A stretch of DNA of 64,000 bases from Liopterus haemorrhoidalis (taxonomy: Eukaryota > Arthropoda > Insecta > Coleoptera > Dytiscidae). Of the stretch, positions 22,839-34,356 are shown one piece after another. Positions within the stretch are counted from its first letter, which is position 1, and every line of letters starts with the position of its first letter. A model generated the notes under the pieces. The model had not been told where the DNA came from. It did not search any database and was given only the letters and a program-made list of their open reading frames with translations. A program made the position numbers and the translations under genes. The stretch lies in contig OZ020612.1 in assembly GCA_963971575.1 (NCBI GenBank), positions 32,591,916 to 32,655,915 of the forward strand, written 5' to 3'.

Positions 22839-23380
22839 CAGTAGTACCTCGATTTACGATTCACTCGACCTACGAACTTTTCGAAATACAAACTATTTTC
22901 ATATGCTTTTCTTTTCAAATGAATTAAGCCTGTTTTACATTATACTTCTTTTAACTGTTTCCCTAGTACTAGAATCAGGCTACTACTTAGGCGACAAAAC
23001 GAAAACTCCTGAACCACAAAACCAAACACTGAAAATTGACAAATAAATAGTTTTTTTTTTTTTTTTTTAATTTGATGTAAGATGATTTTCATATTTATCA
23101 TATTAAACAAAATATGTAATAGTTTTTAAAATATTTATAGTTTAATATATATAATAAAAATAACTCACTCCTCCATTTCTTTGCATTTTCTTCATTTTGT
23201 TGAGAATAGTTTTGTTTTTGTTTTTTTAATTTTTTGGTATTCTTTTTAATTTTTGAATCCGGGAACGGATTTATTGATTTCTCATAAGATATTATGGAAA
23301 ATTGGGCTTCGAGATACATACTTTTGAAGATATGAACTGCGGTCAGGAACGAATTAATTTCGTAAGTCCAGGTACCACTG
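22839..23380. mobile_element. pogo/Tigger-type MITE, TA target
   Basis: The ends CAGTAGTACCTCGATTTACG and CGTAAGTCCAGGTACCACTG are inverted and resemble pogo/Tigger termini. TA flanks both sides (22837-22838 and 23381-23382). A minus-strand frame of 73 codons inside (23098-23319) is lysine-rich and has no recognisable transposase motif, so the 542-bp element is non-autonomous. Confidence 0.8.
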
Positions 23381-23399
23381 TATATCTAAATGTGCCACC

Positions 23400-24806
23400 A
23401 AAATCAGTTGTGTAAGAAAGTTATTAAAATATATTTCTATAAAAGCTGTTAAAATATTAGTAACAATGCCAGTAAACAACGTACTGCTGATCTATCTTTT
23501 TCTACGTTAAATTATTTAAAAACTATCTCCGAAACACCGTCTTCAGATATGTCAGAAGATAATTTAAATGGACTTTCTTTGTTATTTATATACAAAAATA
23601 TGCATATGGTCCCCAAATTAAAAGAAAATAGGATAAATAGAAATTCATAGTTAGTAAGTTGATATATGGATTATATTATAAAATTCATTTATATTCTGTA
23701 AATAAAATATTATTTCAAAAATTTTCTCGGGGGATCCAGAAAATTTTAGGATAGTTGGGGGGTCCCGAATATGAAAAGGTTAAGAACCGCTGACCTAGAG
23801 GGTTGGTCTAAAATCTGAACATTACATCAAAACAATGTACATTGATGTGCATTGGAATTTGATCAAATTAAATATTCCTAATATAATAAAATTTTGGAAA
23901 ATTGAAAAAAAAAATTTTGAAAAATGTGTTAATGGGTATCAAATTAATGTGAGTAGATTAATAAACGAAAATAAATTTTAAAAAAATTATGTGAAATGTG
24001 AATTTTCTCACATTTCCGGCTTTTGTAACTATTTATGTAAATGTAAGTAGCCAACTGCTGAATGTCTAAGAATATTTTTTTGATAAAACATTTTTTCCTA
24101 ATCATTTTTATTCGTTATTTGAGTACTAAGAGCTTCCATTTATTTATTTATTTTTTAAAACAAAATTTAAATAATTTGCGAAAATTTATATCACAATAAA
24201 ATTTAATTTAAAAAATCTCAGCGTTTTTTTTTTCTACATTTGCTTCGTGTCTAAGTCTTCATTAAATTAATAAGAAATGTATTGATAAATGGATCTTTTT
24301 TTTTTAATAGAATCGATAGATTTGAAATCTAGCAATACTCTGAATTCTTTGTCTAAAAATGAAAATTTACTTCAGTTTTATTCTTTGTTACCAGAAAATA
24401 ATTATAGCAATATTAGAAATTTTGCTAGAAAAATAATTTCTATTTTTGGAACAACTTACATCTGTGAATAAACTTTTTCCAGATTGAAATATATAAAATA
24501 AAAAAACCGTTCAAAACTGACTGATAGTCATTTGAAAGATTTTTTGACTATTGGTGCTTCTAAATCGGCATCAAATATAAATAAAATAATTGCAAGATCT
24601 ACAATACAAGCACATCAATCACATTAAATATTTGTGTTTATTGTATCTATTTGTATTTTCTGTTTGATAATTTTATATATCTTCATAAATAATAAAAAAT
24701 TCTATAAGTCATATTATTAATATTATTTTCGTTTTTTATATCCGGACCGCCTATAGTTTTAAATGTTCACGTCCGGCCCTACCTCTAAAAAGTTTGGGGA
24801 CCCCTG
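23400..24806 (+). mobile_element. hAT element remnants, right end at 24806
   Basis: The right end AAAGTTTGGGGACCCCTG (to 24806) matches the CAGGGGTCCCC-type hAT terminus. It lies 180 bp after a hAT transposase C-terminal fragment. A second hAT-like right end, GGTTAAGAACCGCTG, occurs at about 23780-23795. The left ends were not found, so at least two decayed hATs are overlaid here. Confidence 0.6.
24289..24627 (+). pseudogene. hAT transposase C-terminal dimerisation domain relic
   Basis: The frame reads NYSNIRNFARKIISIFGTTY, then CE, a stop, TFSRLKYIK, a second stop, and KLTDSHLKDFL in the same frame. This is the C-terminal dimerisation motif (Y..L...A..ILSIFGSTYLCE..FS.MK) of hAT transposases of the GTF2IRD2/ZBED-like group. 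Two in-frame stops and the absence of the catalytic region show a dead copy. The nearby right terminus at 24806 belongs to the same element. Confidence 0.82.
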
Positions 24807-24814
24807 CTCTAATG

Positions 24815-25070
24815 GGTTTACACAATGACGCTATCCTTTTCTTGCTTGTCGACGTTGCCAGCTCTAAAACGCGCTGATTTGTGAAGACGCAGTATTCTAC
24901 AAATGGCCATTTGTTTTTGTTGAGTGTTATTTTGAGTTTTATAAGAGTTGTAAATCATACGAGTTTTTCATATTATTATAATTGACACATTTGACACTTT
25001 TACAACATTTGGCAACACCGCTCCCATTTGCCATAAGAGTTATACTGCAAACTCACCTTTGAACGCACTA
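24815..25070. mobile_element. MITE family 3, left-truncated copy
   Basis: TGGGTTTACACAATGACGCT to ACTCACCTTTGAACGCACTA repeats most of the complete element at 32807-33127 at roughly 95 percent identity by eye. The left end is missing where it abuts the hAT end at 24806. The short ATTTGACACTTTTA repeat at about 24989 is an extra duplication in this copy. Confidence 0.8.
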
Positions 25071-26062
25071 TAGTTAGAAATTAATGTGTTACGAATAGTC
25101 CGCCATCTGTGAGTTTAGATTTTAACTAACTAAACCTAACCTAATTACCTAAATTGATCATATTTACTGTCCGTCTTTGTAATTTTGAGCAAGATTTGTT
25201 AATGATGACATTATGTTAGGTTATGTAAAGGTATACAATAACTACGGTGTCACTGATAGAATGTGATAGCCAATGTGTTTATATGTCTGTCTCATTAAAA
25301 CATCTCACTAGTTATATATAAGTTTAGAAAATTATTCATAATCCACAACGAACAACGTATTGAATTTAGAGGTCTGAAAGGTTTCACGTCTTACCATATG
25401 ACAAACTTCTAATGACAGTAAACAGTCTATAATCTACAGTGTATAAGCTATTGATTTAAGAGCTCTGAATGCGGCTTTAGAGAACTAACAACCTGTGCTG
25501 GGAATAAACCGGTTTAACGGGCATCCGATTTTCGGGTAAAACCGACTACGTAATTTTCGAGTTTCTCTGTACTAGATATCTGGTTCTAAATACCCAGTTT
25601 CGTATAAGCGGTCTCCCAATCCCCGGTTTCGAATACCTAATTTGTTCGAATAGGGCATGCGAAAAGCGAAAACAAAACAACAACGAAAAATAATAATAAT
25701 TAAAAATAATTCACTTTCAAGTCGTCAAAAGTACAACTTGAAAGTGATTTTTTTTAGTTTTATTATACTCCGACCTATATATAGCTCAGTAAGGTTGCAA
25801 ACTGTTTAAATCAAAATGAAAGGCATTCTGAATACTTGTAAGTAAAAATATTTTATGTTCAAGTAGTTATAGAGAATACAATTTATCGTAAACTATAAAA
25901 GATATTAAAAAAATGTTGAAGTAAAAGTTGTTTATTTTCAAAAAGTCTCTCCAAAAATGCCCAAACGATATACGCTCCCATTAGAAAAAAACTTATTCTT
26001 GATGTCTTCAATACTATCATTCGATTATTTGGCTAAACTTTGGTCATTAAATGGTATTTCCA
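25071..26062. other. End of SEC14-like intron, mostly unassigned
   Basis: A CTAACCTAACCTAA run at 25128-25142 is too short to be telomeric. A GTGCTGGGAATAAACCGG end at 25497 resembles one at 39251 (GTGCTGGGAACCGAAACC), possibly hAT termini without partners. No genes are recognised. Confidence 0.4.
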
Positions 26063-26163
26063 AAGATGGAACAATTAACTTCATCAGGAACAAAGTTAAT
26101 TGTTCCATCTTGGACGGCATACAGGACGGCTCGAGATTGTCAGACAATCTCGAGCCGTCCTGT
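26063..26163. repeat. Two adjacent perfect hairpins
   Basis: Hairpin 1 has 19-bp arms, 26063-26081 and 26093-26111 (AAGATGGAACAATTAACTT), around an 11-base loop. Hairpin 2 is a 43-bp palindrome with one central base: arms 26121-26141 and 26143-26163 contain CAGGACGGCTCGAGATTGTC. Both are perfect, which suggests recent origin or selection. They sit 300 bp before the last SEC14-like exon. Confidence 0.85.
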
Positions 26164-26251
26164 TCTACACTGCCTGTCTACTCTGTATGTGTTTGGGATG
26201 GTTTTTTCAATTTCATTTCCGTATATTTTTTTATAAGAATATACTTTTTTT

Positions 26252-26320
26252 AAAATATTGACAACGTACTCTAGACTGAGGATGACTGGATTTACCAGTC
26301 GAAACGTCTCTTAATATTTT
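26252..26320 (+). other. Hammerhead-ribozyme-like RNA motif
   Basis: CTGAGGA (26276-26282), T, then a GACTGG/CCAGTC stem with an ATTTA loop, then GAAA (26301-26304), then CGTC (26305-26308). AGA/TCT next to the core and AAAATATT/AATATTTT further out can form stem I. This matches the CUGANGA-stem II-GAAA-stem III-NUH order of a type I hammerhead with a minimal stem III. The unpaired T after the core is atypical. Activity is an inference. Confidence 0.4.
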
Positions 26321-26455
26321 ATAATAAACTGCCCAAAAATATATTTTTATCATCTCATTTTTAATTTGGAAATTGAAAATCATTCGAATTTTAGATCAAA
26401 ACACACAGGACAGCATTTATTTTATAAATTAATACATTATTATATTTTCTTCCAG

Positions 26456-26598
26456 ATACAGTGACGTTCGATAATTCCTACAGTTTATTACGAAGCAAGA
26501 AAATAACCTACAACGTACATTTAACAATACCAATTGATAAGCTGAATGTAGAAACTACGCCAGAAATTGAATTGGCACAAGAAGCTATTTGTAATTAA
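26456..26598 (+). CDS. SEC14L2: SEC14-like protein, last exon
   Basis: The exon follows TTCTTCCAG. It encodes YTVTFDNSYSLLRSKKITYN, matching the family YVLRFDNTYSFIHAKKVNFT end of the GOLD domain, then about 20 further residues ending EAICN and a TAA stop at 26596-26598. The split Tyr codon joins it to the exon at 16190. No clear polyadenylation signal was identified directly downstream. Confidence 0.92.
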
Positions 26599-28689
26599 TT
26601 TCATTTGTTTTTAGGTGTCAACATAGCGGATTTTGGGATTTTAGTTGCTTAATTTATTGTTGAAAGTTACGGGCTGTGCGCAATTTATGTGGTATTTATA
26701 ATTGTTGATGAAACATATTATTTTTATTGGCTTATCAACAGTAATAATCAGCAATTTTTTTTTTTTTTTAATTAAATTTATTTTGGGCTTGACCAGCATA
26801 ATTTTAAATTCTTCGATGATGTCTATCACTGCATAGACCGATGGTGGGGACAACCTAAAACTGAAAACTTAAAATTTCTCCCTTATTATTGGCTTAACAT
26901 CAAAAACGTACATAACAAAAATTATTTATTTATAAAACAAACCTTTTCTTTCGATGAATTTTTTCAATTGGATATATATTTGGGGAGTTACAGGGGGCAC
27001 ACAAAACAGACATGGACAAACTACGGTCTGCGGGATAGAATCAGTCCTCTAGGTTCTTTTATGTGGCCTGCGTAGCATTTTCCTGCTTTTTGCTCATTAG
27101 ATATTATATTTTTTTCTTTACTTTTATTTTTTGCTCGTCCGATCTTTTGATTTCGTCGCTTTTGTCGGATAGAATATGGTCCGGATTAGTAAAATTGTGG
27201 CCATGTTTGCCCTAAAACTAAAATCTTGAAATATTTACCTTATTATTGATTAAAAATAAAAACGTATATGACAAAATTTGTTTAAAATTAAAAAAAAGAC
27301 CCTATAACTAAAATTTTGAAATATGTCATTTAATCTTTACTTTATTTCAAAAATTATGTATGCCGGTCTCAATTTGTAGTGGTCAGTTCATTTGACTGCT
27401 AACCATGGGGGCTCGGGTTCGAATCCCGTTGATGGCATGGATGTTTGTATTTGTCATAAAATTACTGAAGTGTTTAAAATAAATTGGAAGATATACTGGT
27501 TAATGGCTATTAGAAGCTAGACCAAATTAAATAATAAAAAGAAGTATGTAAGGTAATTTGTTTGGAATAAATAATATTATTGAATGAAGTTATTAATAAG
27601 ATAAATATTTGGAGGGCTTTGGTGTTTCTAGCTGCGTACCTGTAAACTTGAAATGTCTCACTTTACTTAACAATAAAACGTGTATATGAAGGTGGTTTGG
27701 AAGGAAGACGTGTTTCCTTTTTAAAAAAACCAAAGATGAATTGTTGTCCTCTTGGTGCAACAATTTGGAAAAAAATGTATTTGGTCCTGCCACTTTTTCC
27801 TGTCTTGAGCAATTTGAACAGCTACTGCCAGTTGTACATCTAAGATGTTTCTAGTGATGTCTAGCTAAACATGTAAAAGGTATCCATTTACATGTTTTCT
27901 TTTCTGGTCAACTTTTCCCTAGACTATGGTCTTCTTTAAATCATCATTTTTGATTAAACTAAAGACTGAGGATAGCTTAACTAGAACTAAGGATTAAGGA
28001 TCGCTTAAGAACTGTAAAATACGGATATTCACTGAGGAACAGGGTCCCAATTAGGATTTAATTTCATCTAAAACGGAAGTGCCGGAGAGCAAAGAAATTA
28101 CCTTATGTACCCGTTATCTGTACCTAGGCGATGAGAACCTAATCTATTTATTAGCCGAGCGATAACTCCAAATTATGTCAGTCAGTAGATGAAACCATAA
28201 TATTTTAAATTTTGATTAAAACTGTTGATAAGCAAACATAATATTGTATAAACTATATTATTAGCAATAATTTATTGTTGCAAAAAAACAATTATTATTT
28301 TGTTAATTTACAATTGTTATTTTCTAGGAATAGTATTAATATATTTCAATGTTTAGAAACAGAAATATCTATAGAAAATAAACAGCCGAAAATATTTTTT
28401 ATAAAAATATAATAAAATAATTAAGGATACTGGTTGAACATGTGTGTTTTTAAAATAAATATTTATATAAGTGAATTTTATTTAACATATACACGTATTG
28501 TGATAAATTTTTTCATTTGAGAGGAAATATTCCATTGTTAAAATTGTTTGTAGTTAATTATTGTATTGTTTAATAATTGTTTACTTTATATAACATAAGA
28601 CCTTGAAATAAATTAAGGACGCAAATATTATTTAGATAATGTATATGTATGTTAGAAAATTAAATAAAAAGTTATAAAAAGTAAAATTG
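26599..28689. other. Intergenic, dispersed repeats and a split SINE
   Basis: Related segments at about 26855-26935 and 27210-27290 (CCTAAAACT..AAA.CTT.AAA and CTTATTATTG) are diverged direct repeats. A tRNA-like head lies at 27375-27440, and a SINE-like tail lies at 28095-28150 (CTTATGTACCCGTTATCTGT). Frames of 66-70 codons here have no recognisable domain. Confidence 0.45.
27375..27440 (+). mobile_element. tRNA-Ser-like SINE head
   Basis: TAGTGGTCAGTTCATTTGAC (box A), TGACTGCTAACC with a GCT anticodon-like triplet, and GGGTTCGAATCCCG (box B) are all present in order. The acceptor stem does not close and there is no CCA-adjacent pairing, so this is a SINE head and not a working tRNA gene. 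Its tail may be the sequence at 28095-28150, split by later insertions. Confidence 0.55.
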
Positions 28690-28832
28690 AGACTAAAGGA
28701 AATATTATTTTCTTAAGTTGTCACGAGCTCACTTTTTAATGATTGAATGGGGCTTTAGTGGAACAAAATAGTCAAAATCCCCATTCAATCTGTAAAAGTT
28801 ACTAGATTTCAAAATCTAGTTCCGCTTAAACC
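28690..28832. mobile_element. MITE family 0 fragment, right half
   Basis: GGGGCTTTAGTGGAACAAAA and ACTAGATTTCAAAATCTAGT followed by TTCCGCTTAAACC match the right half of the copy at 33612-33798. The left half is absent. Confidence 0.65.
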
Positions 28833-31800
28833 AAAGAAACGCACTTGATTTGATCTATATATTTGACCCAGATTTTTGTCAGCTATTTTGTGAGGTCTTC
28901 TCACTAGTCGACAAAAGTTCAATATTTCTTCCCTAATTTTCTTCCCCATTCTGTAAACCACTGTAATCGTCTGCCTCTTATTTTATATAATAAGATATAA
29001 AAATATATATGTATATATCGCTTTATTATGGTCTTACTTTCGGAATCGAGATCAATTAGCAGCTTGAATTCTGTTTCTAATTTTTGTTGCATCTGATTAT
29101 TTTTGAGCGTATTTTATGTTTATGAATCTTAACACTCACTCCATTTTTATCTGGTTTCTAACGATTAGAAACAATATTTTCCTGTTATTTTCCTGCTTCG
29201 ATTTATTTTAGAACAGTTTGTCTTCAAGTGCACTGGCGTAGATAAAATGGACGCAACTGGTGACCGCACCAGGGCCTGAATTCGTAAGGGGCCCTGTTTT
29301 TTTTTTCAAATATAAAAGAAAAAAAATAATACAAAATATAATATTAATAGTTTTGTTGAGGTAAAAGTAAGATGAAAAAAAAAATCTAGATAAGAAAGTC
29401 AATAATAAAAATTAATTTTATTCTACACCATGCCGTCTTTTCACGGTCCCTTTCTCTACTCTGTATAAAGATTCCCTAGCGGCCTTGACGGTGATTTGTA
29501 TACTTGTATACCATTTTTCATAAAATGAGGTCTGCAGTGTTTGTTCAAGTTATTAATTTTCGTCAGTTATGCACGTATATGATGCTTACAGAGCAGTACA
29601 TACATCAATAAGTAGGTAAATAAAAGTCCGTGATTCGAATAGTAGAGTTTTTCGGTTAACGGCCCTTACCTGGAAAATAAGGTGCCGTTGTTACGTGGTA
29701 TGTCTGTAGTTTCAAATCCTTTCGTACCTATAATACATTGTTATTTTCGTAAAATTATGCATTTAATATTAATTTTACTTATAACTCCGTTATTTTGGTT
29801 TCCTATAGACGTAGAATATGGAAATGAAATATAAACTTATCGTGTCAAAACGTTTTAAGTTAACCTCTCTATAAAAAAAGTGTCGTAGGTGTTCACCAAA
29901 TAATATGTGATACGATAATTTAGCAATTCTAGCAATTTTTCAAACGTCACAAATACAGAATATGTAAACCACGATGCTTGGCAACCAGGGCCGCCTAGTG
30001 GATGTCAGCCACCCGTGTGCAAATATTCATAAGACCACCCTCTGTAGAATCGAACCTAAATGCCGCCCGTTTGTAAGCTGTCGTAAGACCGTCCACTACT
30101 AGTAGATGCTACAGAATAGACCCCAAATTCCGCTCATTTGTTGCGCCGCCAATGTACACGTGCTAATCGAACGAACGCGACGACCTTATTTGCAACGACG
30201 AAAAGTATCCACATTTAGTACAAGTTTTCAATCCAAATTCATTATTAAAAAGTAATATAATCTAACCACGGTACAGTAATTATGTAATATATGGTCAACA
30301 AGAATATATGAACCATAATTTAGATGGTATAATAAAGTTTGATATTTATACTATGTACTGTAATATTATATTGTACGAATATTATATATTGTTATTTTTT
30401 TTTTGTCTGACTGGAATTATGTTCATATATGTATCTAATGTTCCAATAAATCTAATCTAATTCCCTTATTTAGTTTGGATTATTTACATAGTACAAATTG
30501 AAATTTATAAATATTAAAATTTTCATCGACATCTAATACTAATTCTCATCTCGAATGTTTTCCATGGGCCTTCATGGATGCACCTTTCCATGGGGCTCCC
30601 TCACATAACAAAAATCTGTCATGACGGCTCTCTCTGGCAATTTTTTTTCGTACTGAATCCTTCACCAAACAGGTGCTGGCTAAAGGTCCATACATTTTAG
30701 GAAAAAAGAGTCAAAGAGCATTTATATAAAAAAAATAAATAAAATAAATAATGTCTTTTTCTGTCATGCTTTCCTACTGCCTAGAAGTCAAAATGTAGAC
30801 AAGAAATATAAAAATATCAATATTCTACGTGCACGTTTCTATGTCTACGTCCATCTACGTCTGATTGCAAACCGTACCATGCATTTTCTTATTACTTATA
30901 TTTTCACATAGACATAGAATTCTACATCTACGTTAATTGGAAACTTTCCTTTAGACCCGTATATGACAAGTACAGTACATTACATGTATGGATAAGCGAA
31001 AAAAAGGTAGTGATTCGTATTAAATACATTTTCGCATATCATGCTCTGGAAATGGATTATTCAGCGCCAGTTCCGCAATTTAATTTTTAACTCTGTAAGC
31101 CTATATAGATTTATACCAGAGATGACGTTTGGTCAGTAAATAAACATTTACAAAGACACTTACTGATGCATATCTATAGTTTGTTGTATTTTATTATTTG
31201 ATCGAACTCTTCTTGGCTTATTCTAAGAAGTGATCATTCTAAAATAAGAACTAAAGAGACAGAAATATCTCAACAGATTATTCTATATAAAAAATGTGTT
31301 AATTATTTCCGAGCAGTTTTGTTTCCATCATCATGTGGAGATGTACCCAGTGGACTATTATTAATACTAAGGATTTGGTTTTGTCCCCACCATATAATAT
31401 TTTTAAAGTATATTTCATTGGCGCTCGCACAGTCAAGGTTATGGTTTTAGAGAAAATGTTTGCAATTGTTCTGATTGTGTTGTTTAGTCAGGAATTTACA
31501 GATTATTCGAAAAATGTATCAGAATGAGTCTGGTTAATAACTCTGAAGCGATTATTTTTTGTTTTACTAGAGTGAACTGGTAAGTATTAAATATTATTAA
31601 ATTCATACGCGCAAAACATATCACTGATTACATTCAATGGATGTATGTTCAACAATAAATTATCAATTAAATAAAAAAAATTTTTCGTGGAACGTTATTT
31701 ATATTTATGTAACATTAAATTAGTCGTAATTTCAGTGGAATGTCCCACATGATTCTGTTTATAATTTTGCAGTGTTTTGGTATGTACTGTGTATCTCATA

Positions 31801-32582
31801 AATCTTATTCCTAAATTTAACCAAGATGTGTCATTTGGACAATATTTGCCCACTATGTCTAGACAATGATATTCAAATTAAAATTAGATGATTTTATAAC
31901 AAGTAACAAGGAAAAAATGAAATTTAATAAATAAATGCGATCTCCGCAATTGATACCTGCACAGGAAGTGGTAGTGAAAAGATTCATTTTTTTAAAGAAA
32001 ATATAGAAACATAAACTAAATATTATCTCATTTAAGATATAGTGACAGTAAAAATCCGCACCAACTGAGAATTCGTATATTTCGAAAAATCAAAAACTTT
32101 TTAAATGTAGCGATTTTTTTTCTTTTTTTTAATTTTGGGAGAAAACTAATAGGTACAAGTATTTGTTGATTTTCGATCTTTGCATTTTATTAAAAAACGT
32201 TTAGTTAATAAATTAAAAATAAACAATTCATTTATATATGTAATTTCTGGTTTCATCGATGTACTAAATATTTCTTTTATACTGTCCATTTTTAAACGCA
32301 ATTTGCGCCATTGCACTTTTTTTGTGGTGCAAAATTTTTATGTTTACACCTTTGTCATGTGTTTACTTCATTTTTCTCTTATCTATCCGTGTTGATCAAT
32401 GAAACATGCTTTCTTTGTTAATAAATAAACTATCAAAATTAACCTGGTCTTTTTTTTATTTCATTTTAAATTGAAATTTTAAAAGTATGTATTTCTACTG
32501 AGAATTTGGATATTCTGAAAATTCGGATCAACCCAATCCCTGAGTAATTCAGATTTTCATATTCTCTGGTTACTCAGGCAGT
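28833..32582. other. Intergenic, no gene recognised
   Basis: About 3.7 kb of A/T-rich DNA. CACTGGCGTAGATAAAATGG with a GGGGCCCTG tract at 29230-29300, and CCAGGGCCGCCTAGTGGATG at 29990, look like hAT subterminal remains without partners. Imperfect duplicated blocks occur at 30030-30150 (AAGACC..CC.., CCGCCC/CCGCTC GTTTG). No protein-coding or RNA gene was found. Confidence 0.45.
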
Positions 32583-32776
32583 ATAATCTATTCCAAACGT
32601 TTAGGCGGAATTAAAATTTTTAGACTTCGTTAAACATAAGAAAAACGCAGGGTATCATAAATTACGTCATCAATTCTGCGCAAGAAACCCATCCATCACA
32701 TTGACGTACATAAGGGTTTTAAACGATTGTTGTGAATAACAAACAAACAAAATCAGTTATTTCAAATGCATTTTTA

Positions 32777-33290
32777 TAATCCGTCTCAATTTGTAATACG
32801 AAACTATAGTGCGTTCAAATGTGAGTTTGCAGTACAAGGCATATGGAGTAGTTCTTTTTCATACTCTCAAATGGGTTTACACAATGATACTATCCTTTTC
32901 TTGCTTGTCGACGTTGCCAGCTCTAAAACGCGCTGATCTGTGAAGACCCAGTATTCTACAAATGGCCATTTGTTTTTGTTGAGTGTTATTTTGAGTTTTA
33001 TAAGAGTTAATTTTTGTAAATCATACGAGTTTTTCATATTATTATAATTGACACTTTTACAACATTTGGCAACACCGCTCCCATTTGCCATAAGAGCTAT
33101 ACTGCAAACTCACCTTTGAACGCACTATAGATTTGGTTACTTTGGTGACTTTTGTTGTGTAAACAGACTTTGGCGTATCCGTGTGAACCAATACTATGAT
33201 AATACATATTATAAATATATTGTCAATATACAACATAAAAAATGAACTTTCCCAGTTAGTTACGTATTACAAAATGAGACAGATAATACT
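32777..33290. mobile_element. MITE family 2, copy split by family 3
   Basis: CCGTCTCAATTTGTAATACG and CGTATTACAAAATGAGACAG are the inverted ends, and the interior right half matches 20914-21088. In that empty copy the sequence reads AACTAGATCTG, whereas here AACTA and TAGATTTGG are separated by 321 bp plus a duplicated TA. Confidence 0.85.
32807..33127. mobile_element. MITE family 3, complete copy, TA target
   Basis: The ends TAGTGCGTTCAAATGTGAGT and ACTCACCTTTGAACGCACTA form an inverted repeat of about 27 bp. TA is duplicated at 32805-32806 and 33128-33129. A minus-strand 74-codon frame overlaps but has no recognisable domain. This is the innermost and youngest level of the stack. Confidence 0.9.
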
Positions 33291-33611
33291 CATTTTAGTA
33301 CACATTTTAGTCAAAAACAAATCAAAGTAAGTGACGCTACTGAAATGTGTTAAGCTAACTATTGGTACGAAATTTGGTTTCTGCACATGGAAGTCGTTAA
33401 CATCCGCCTGTGTGTGTGTGTGTTTTTTTTTTTTTTTATGTTGTACGAAGTCTAATTGGAATTTTCATTTTTGTAAGTTGTCATGAGCTTTTCTTTTATG
33501 GTTTGAAGTAGGCTTTTGCTTAACAAAATTATCAAAATCCCCACTTAATCGGAAAAAATTTATTGAAATTGAAACTCTAGTTCCGCCTTATCGTTTGGAA
33601 TAGCCTGTATA

Positions 33612-33798
33612 TACAGGCTATTCCAAACAATTGGGCGGAACTAACTGGAATTTTCATTTTTGTAAGTTGTTATTAGCAATTTTTTTTATATATTGAAGTT
33701 GGCTTTTCCTGAACAAAATTATCAAAAGCTTCAATCAATCTGTAAAAAATACTAGATTTGAAAATCTAGTTCCGCCTTATCGTTTGGAATAGATTTTA
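33612..33798. mobile_element. MITE family 0, intact short copy
   Basis: ACAGGCTATTCCAAACAATT with GGCGGAACTA and the inverted TAGTTCCGCCTTATCGTTTG define the ends of a 187-bp element. It lacks the extra 230 bp seen in the longer variant at 20320-20740, so the family has two size classes. Confidence 0.85.
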
Positions 33799-34356
33799 TA
33801 TCGATAATCTGAAGTAGAAATTTTTAGAATGACCGAAACATAAATGTTGGTATTATTTTTTTGAATTACTTTGTATTATATCATGTTAAATATACATATA
33901 TTTGTTTGTTTTGTGAAAATCATTGCTTTTTCCCCGAATTTTTCAAATATTATGGCAGATCGCATGATTTTATTAAATACAGTTGGCGACACTGCTACTA
34001 ATCAGTTTTTTTTTTCAATTTTGTGCTGTCAAATTTTCAGAATCCAAATAAAAACAAGTGTTTCTAATTATCGGTAAAAGGATTTATTTACTTAAACTTT
34101 TAGTATGTCGAGTATAAATAAATGATAAATGATATAGTCGATTTTTTTTATCACATTATAAATAATTTTAAATAGATATATTTAAAATACAAAAAATATA
34201 TATTTCGAATTTTATAGAACTTTGTATCAACATTGGAAACAAATGTGAACATTAATCAACTGTTTCTTTATCAATCAGAAGAGAGAATTAAGGACACATC
34301 TTGCTAAGTAATGCATTAACAATCTATTTCTGTAAATAAATTTTAACGATATAATG

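Larger units (their letters stand above)
32621..33454. mobile_element. MITE family 1, copy split by family 2
   Basis: The ends are TAGACTTCGTTAAACATAAG and, inverted, TATGTTGTACGAAGTCTA. The interior before and after the nested insertion (ATTACGTCATCAATTCTGCG; AAGTAAGTGACGC.ACTGAAA) matches the uninterrupted copy at 8161-8534. A (TG)n and T-run expansion at 33411-33438 is local to this copy. Confidence 0.85.
32583..33609. mobile_element. MITE family 0, copy holding a three-deep nested stack
   Basis: The left end CTATTCCAAACGTTTAGGCG and the right end CCGCCTTATCGTTTGGAATA (to TAGCCTGTA at 33609) delimit the element. Its interior (GGAATTTTCATTTTTGTAAG) matches the intact copy at 33612-33798 once the insertion at 32621-33454 is removed. 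It faces the next copy head to head across CCTGTATATACAGG, so the two share one TA. Confidence 0.85.

Noticed and set aside
23098..23319. 73-codon lysine-rich minus-strand frame in the pogo-type MITE
   Set aside because: AT-rich low-complexity composition with no CENP-B or DDE motif.
25128..25142. CTAACCTAACCTAA as telomeric repeat
   Set aside because: Only about two and a half units, and the insect telomere unit is usually TTAGG; chance or a degenerate repeat.
27375..27440. Functional tRNA-Ser gene
   Set aside because: Box A and box B are good, but the acceptor stem does not pair and the sequence continues as a SINE body.
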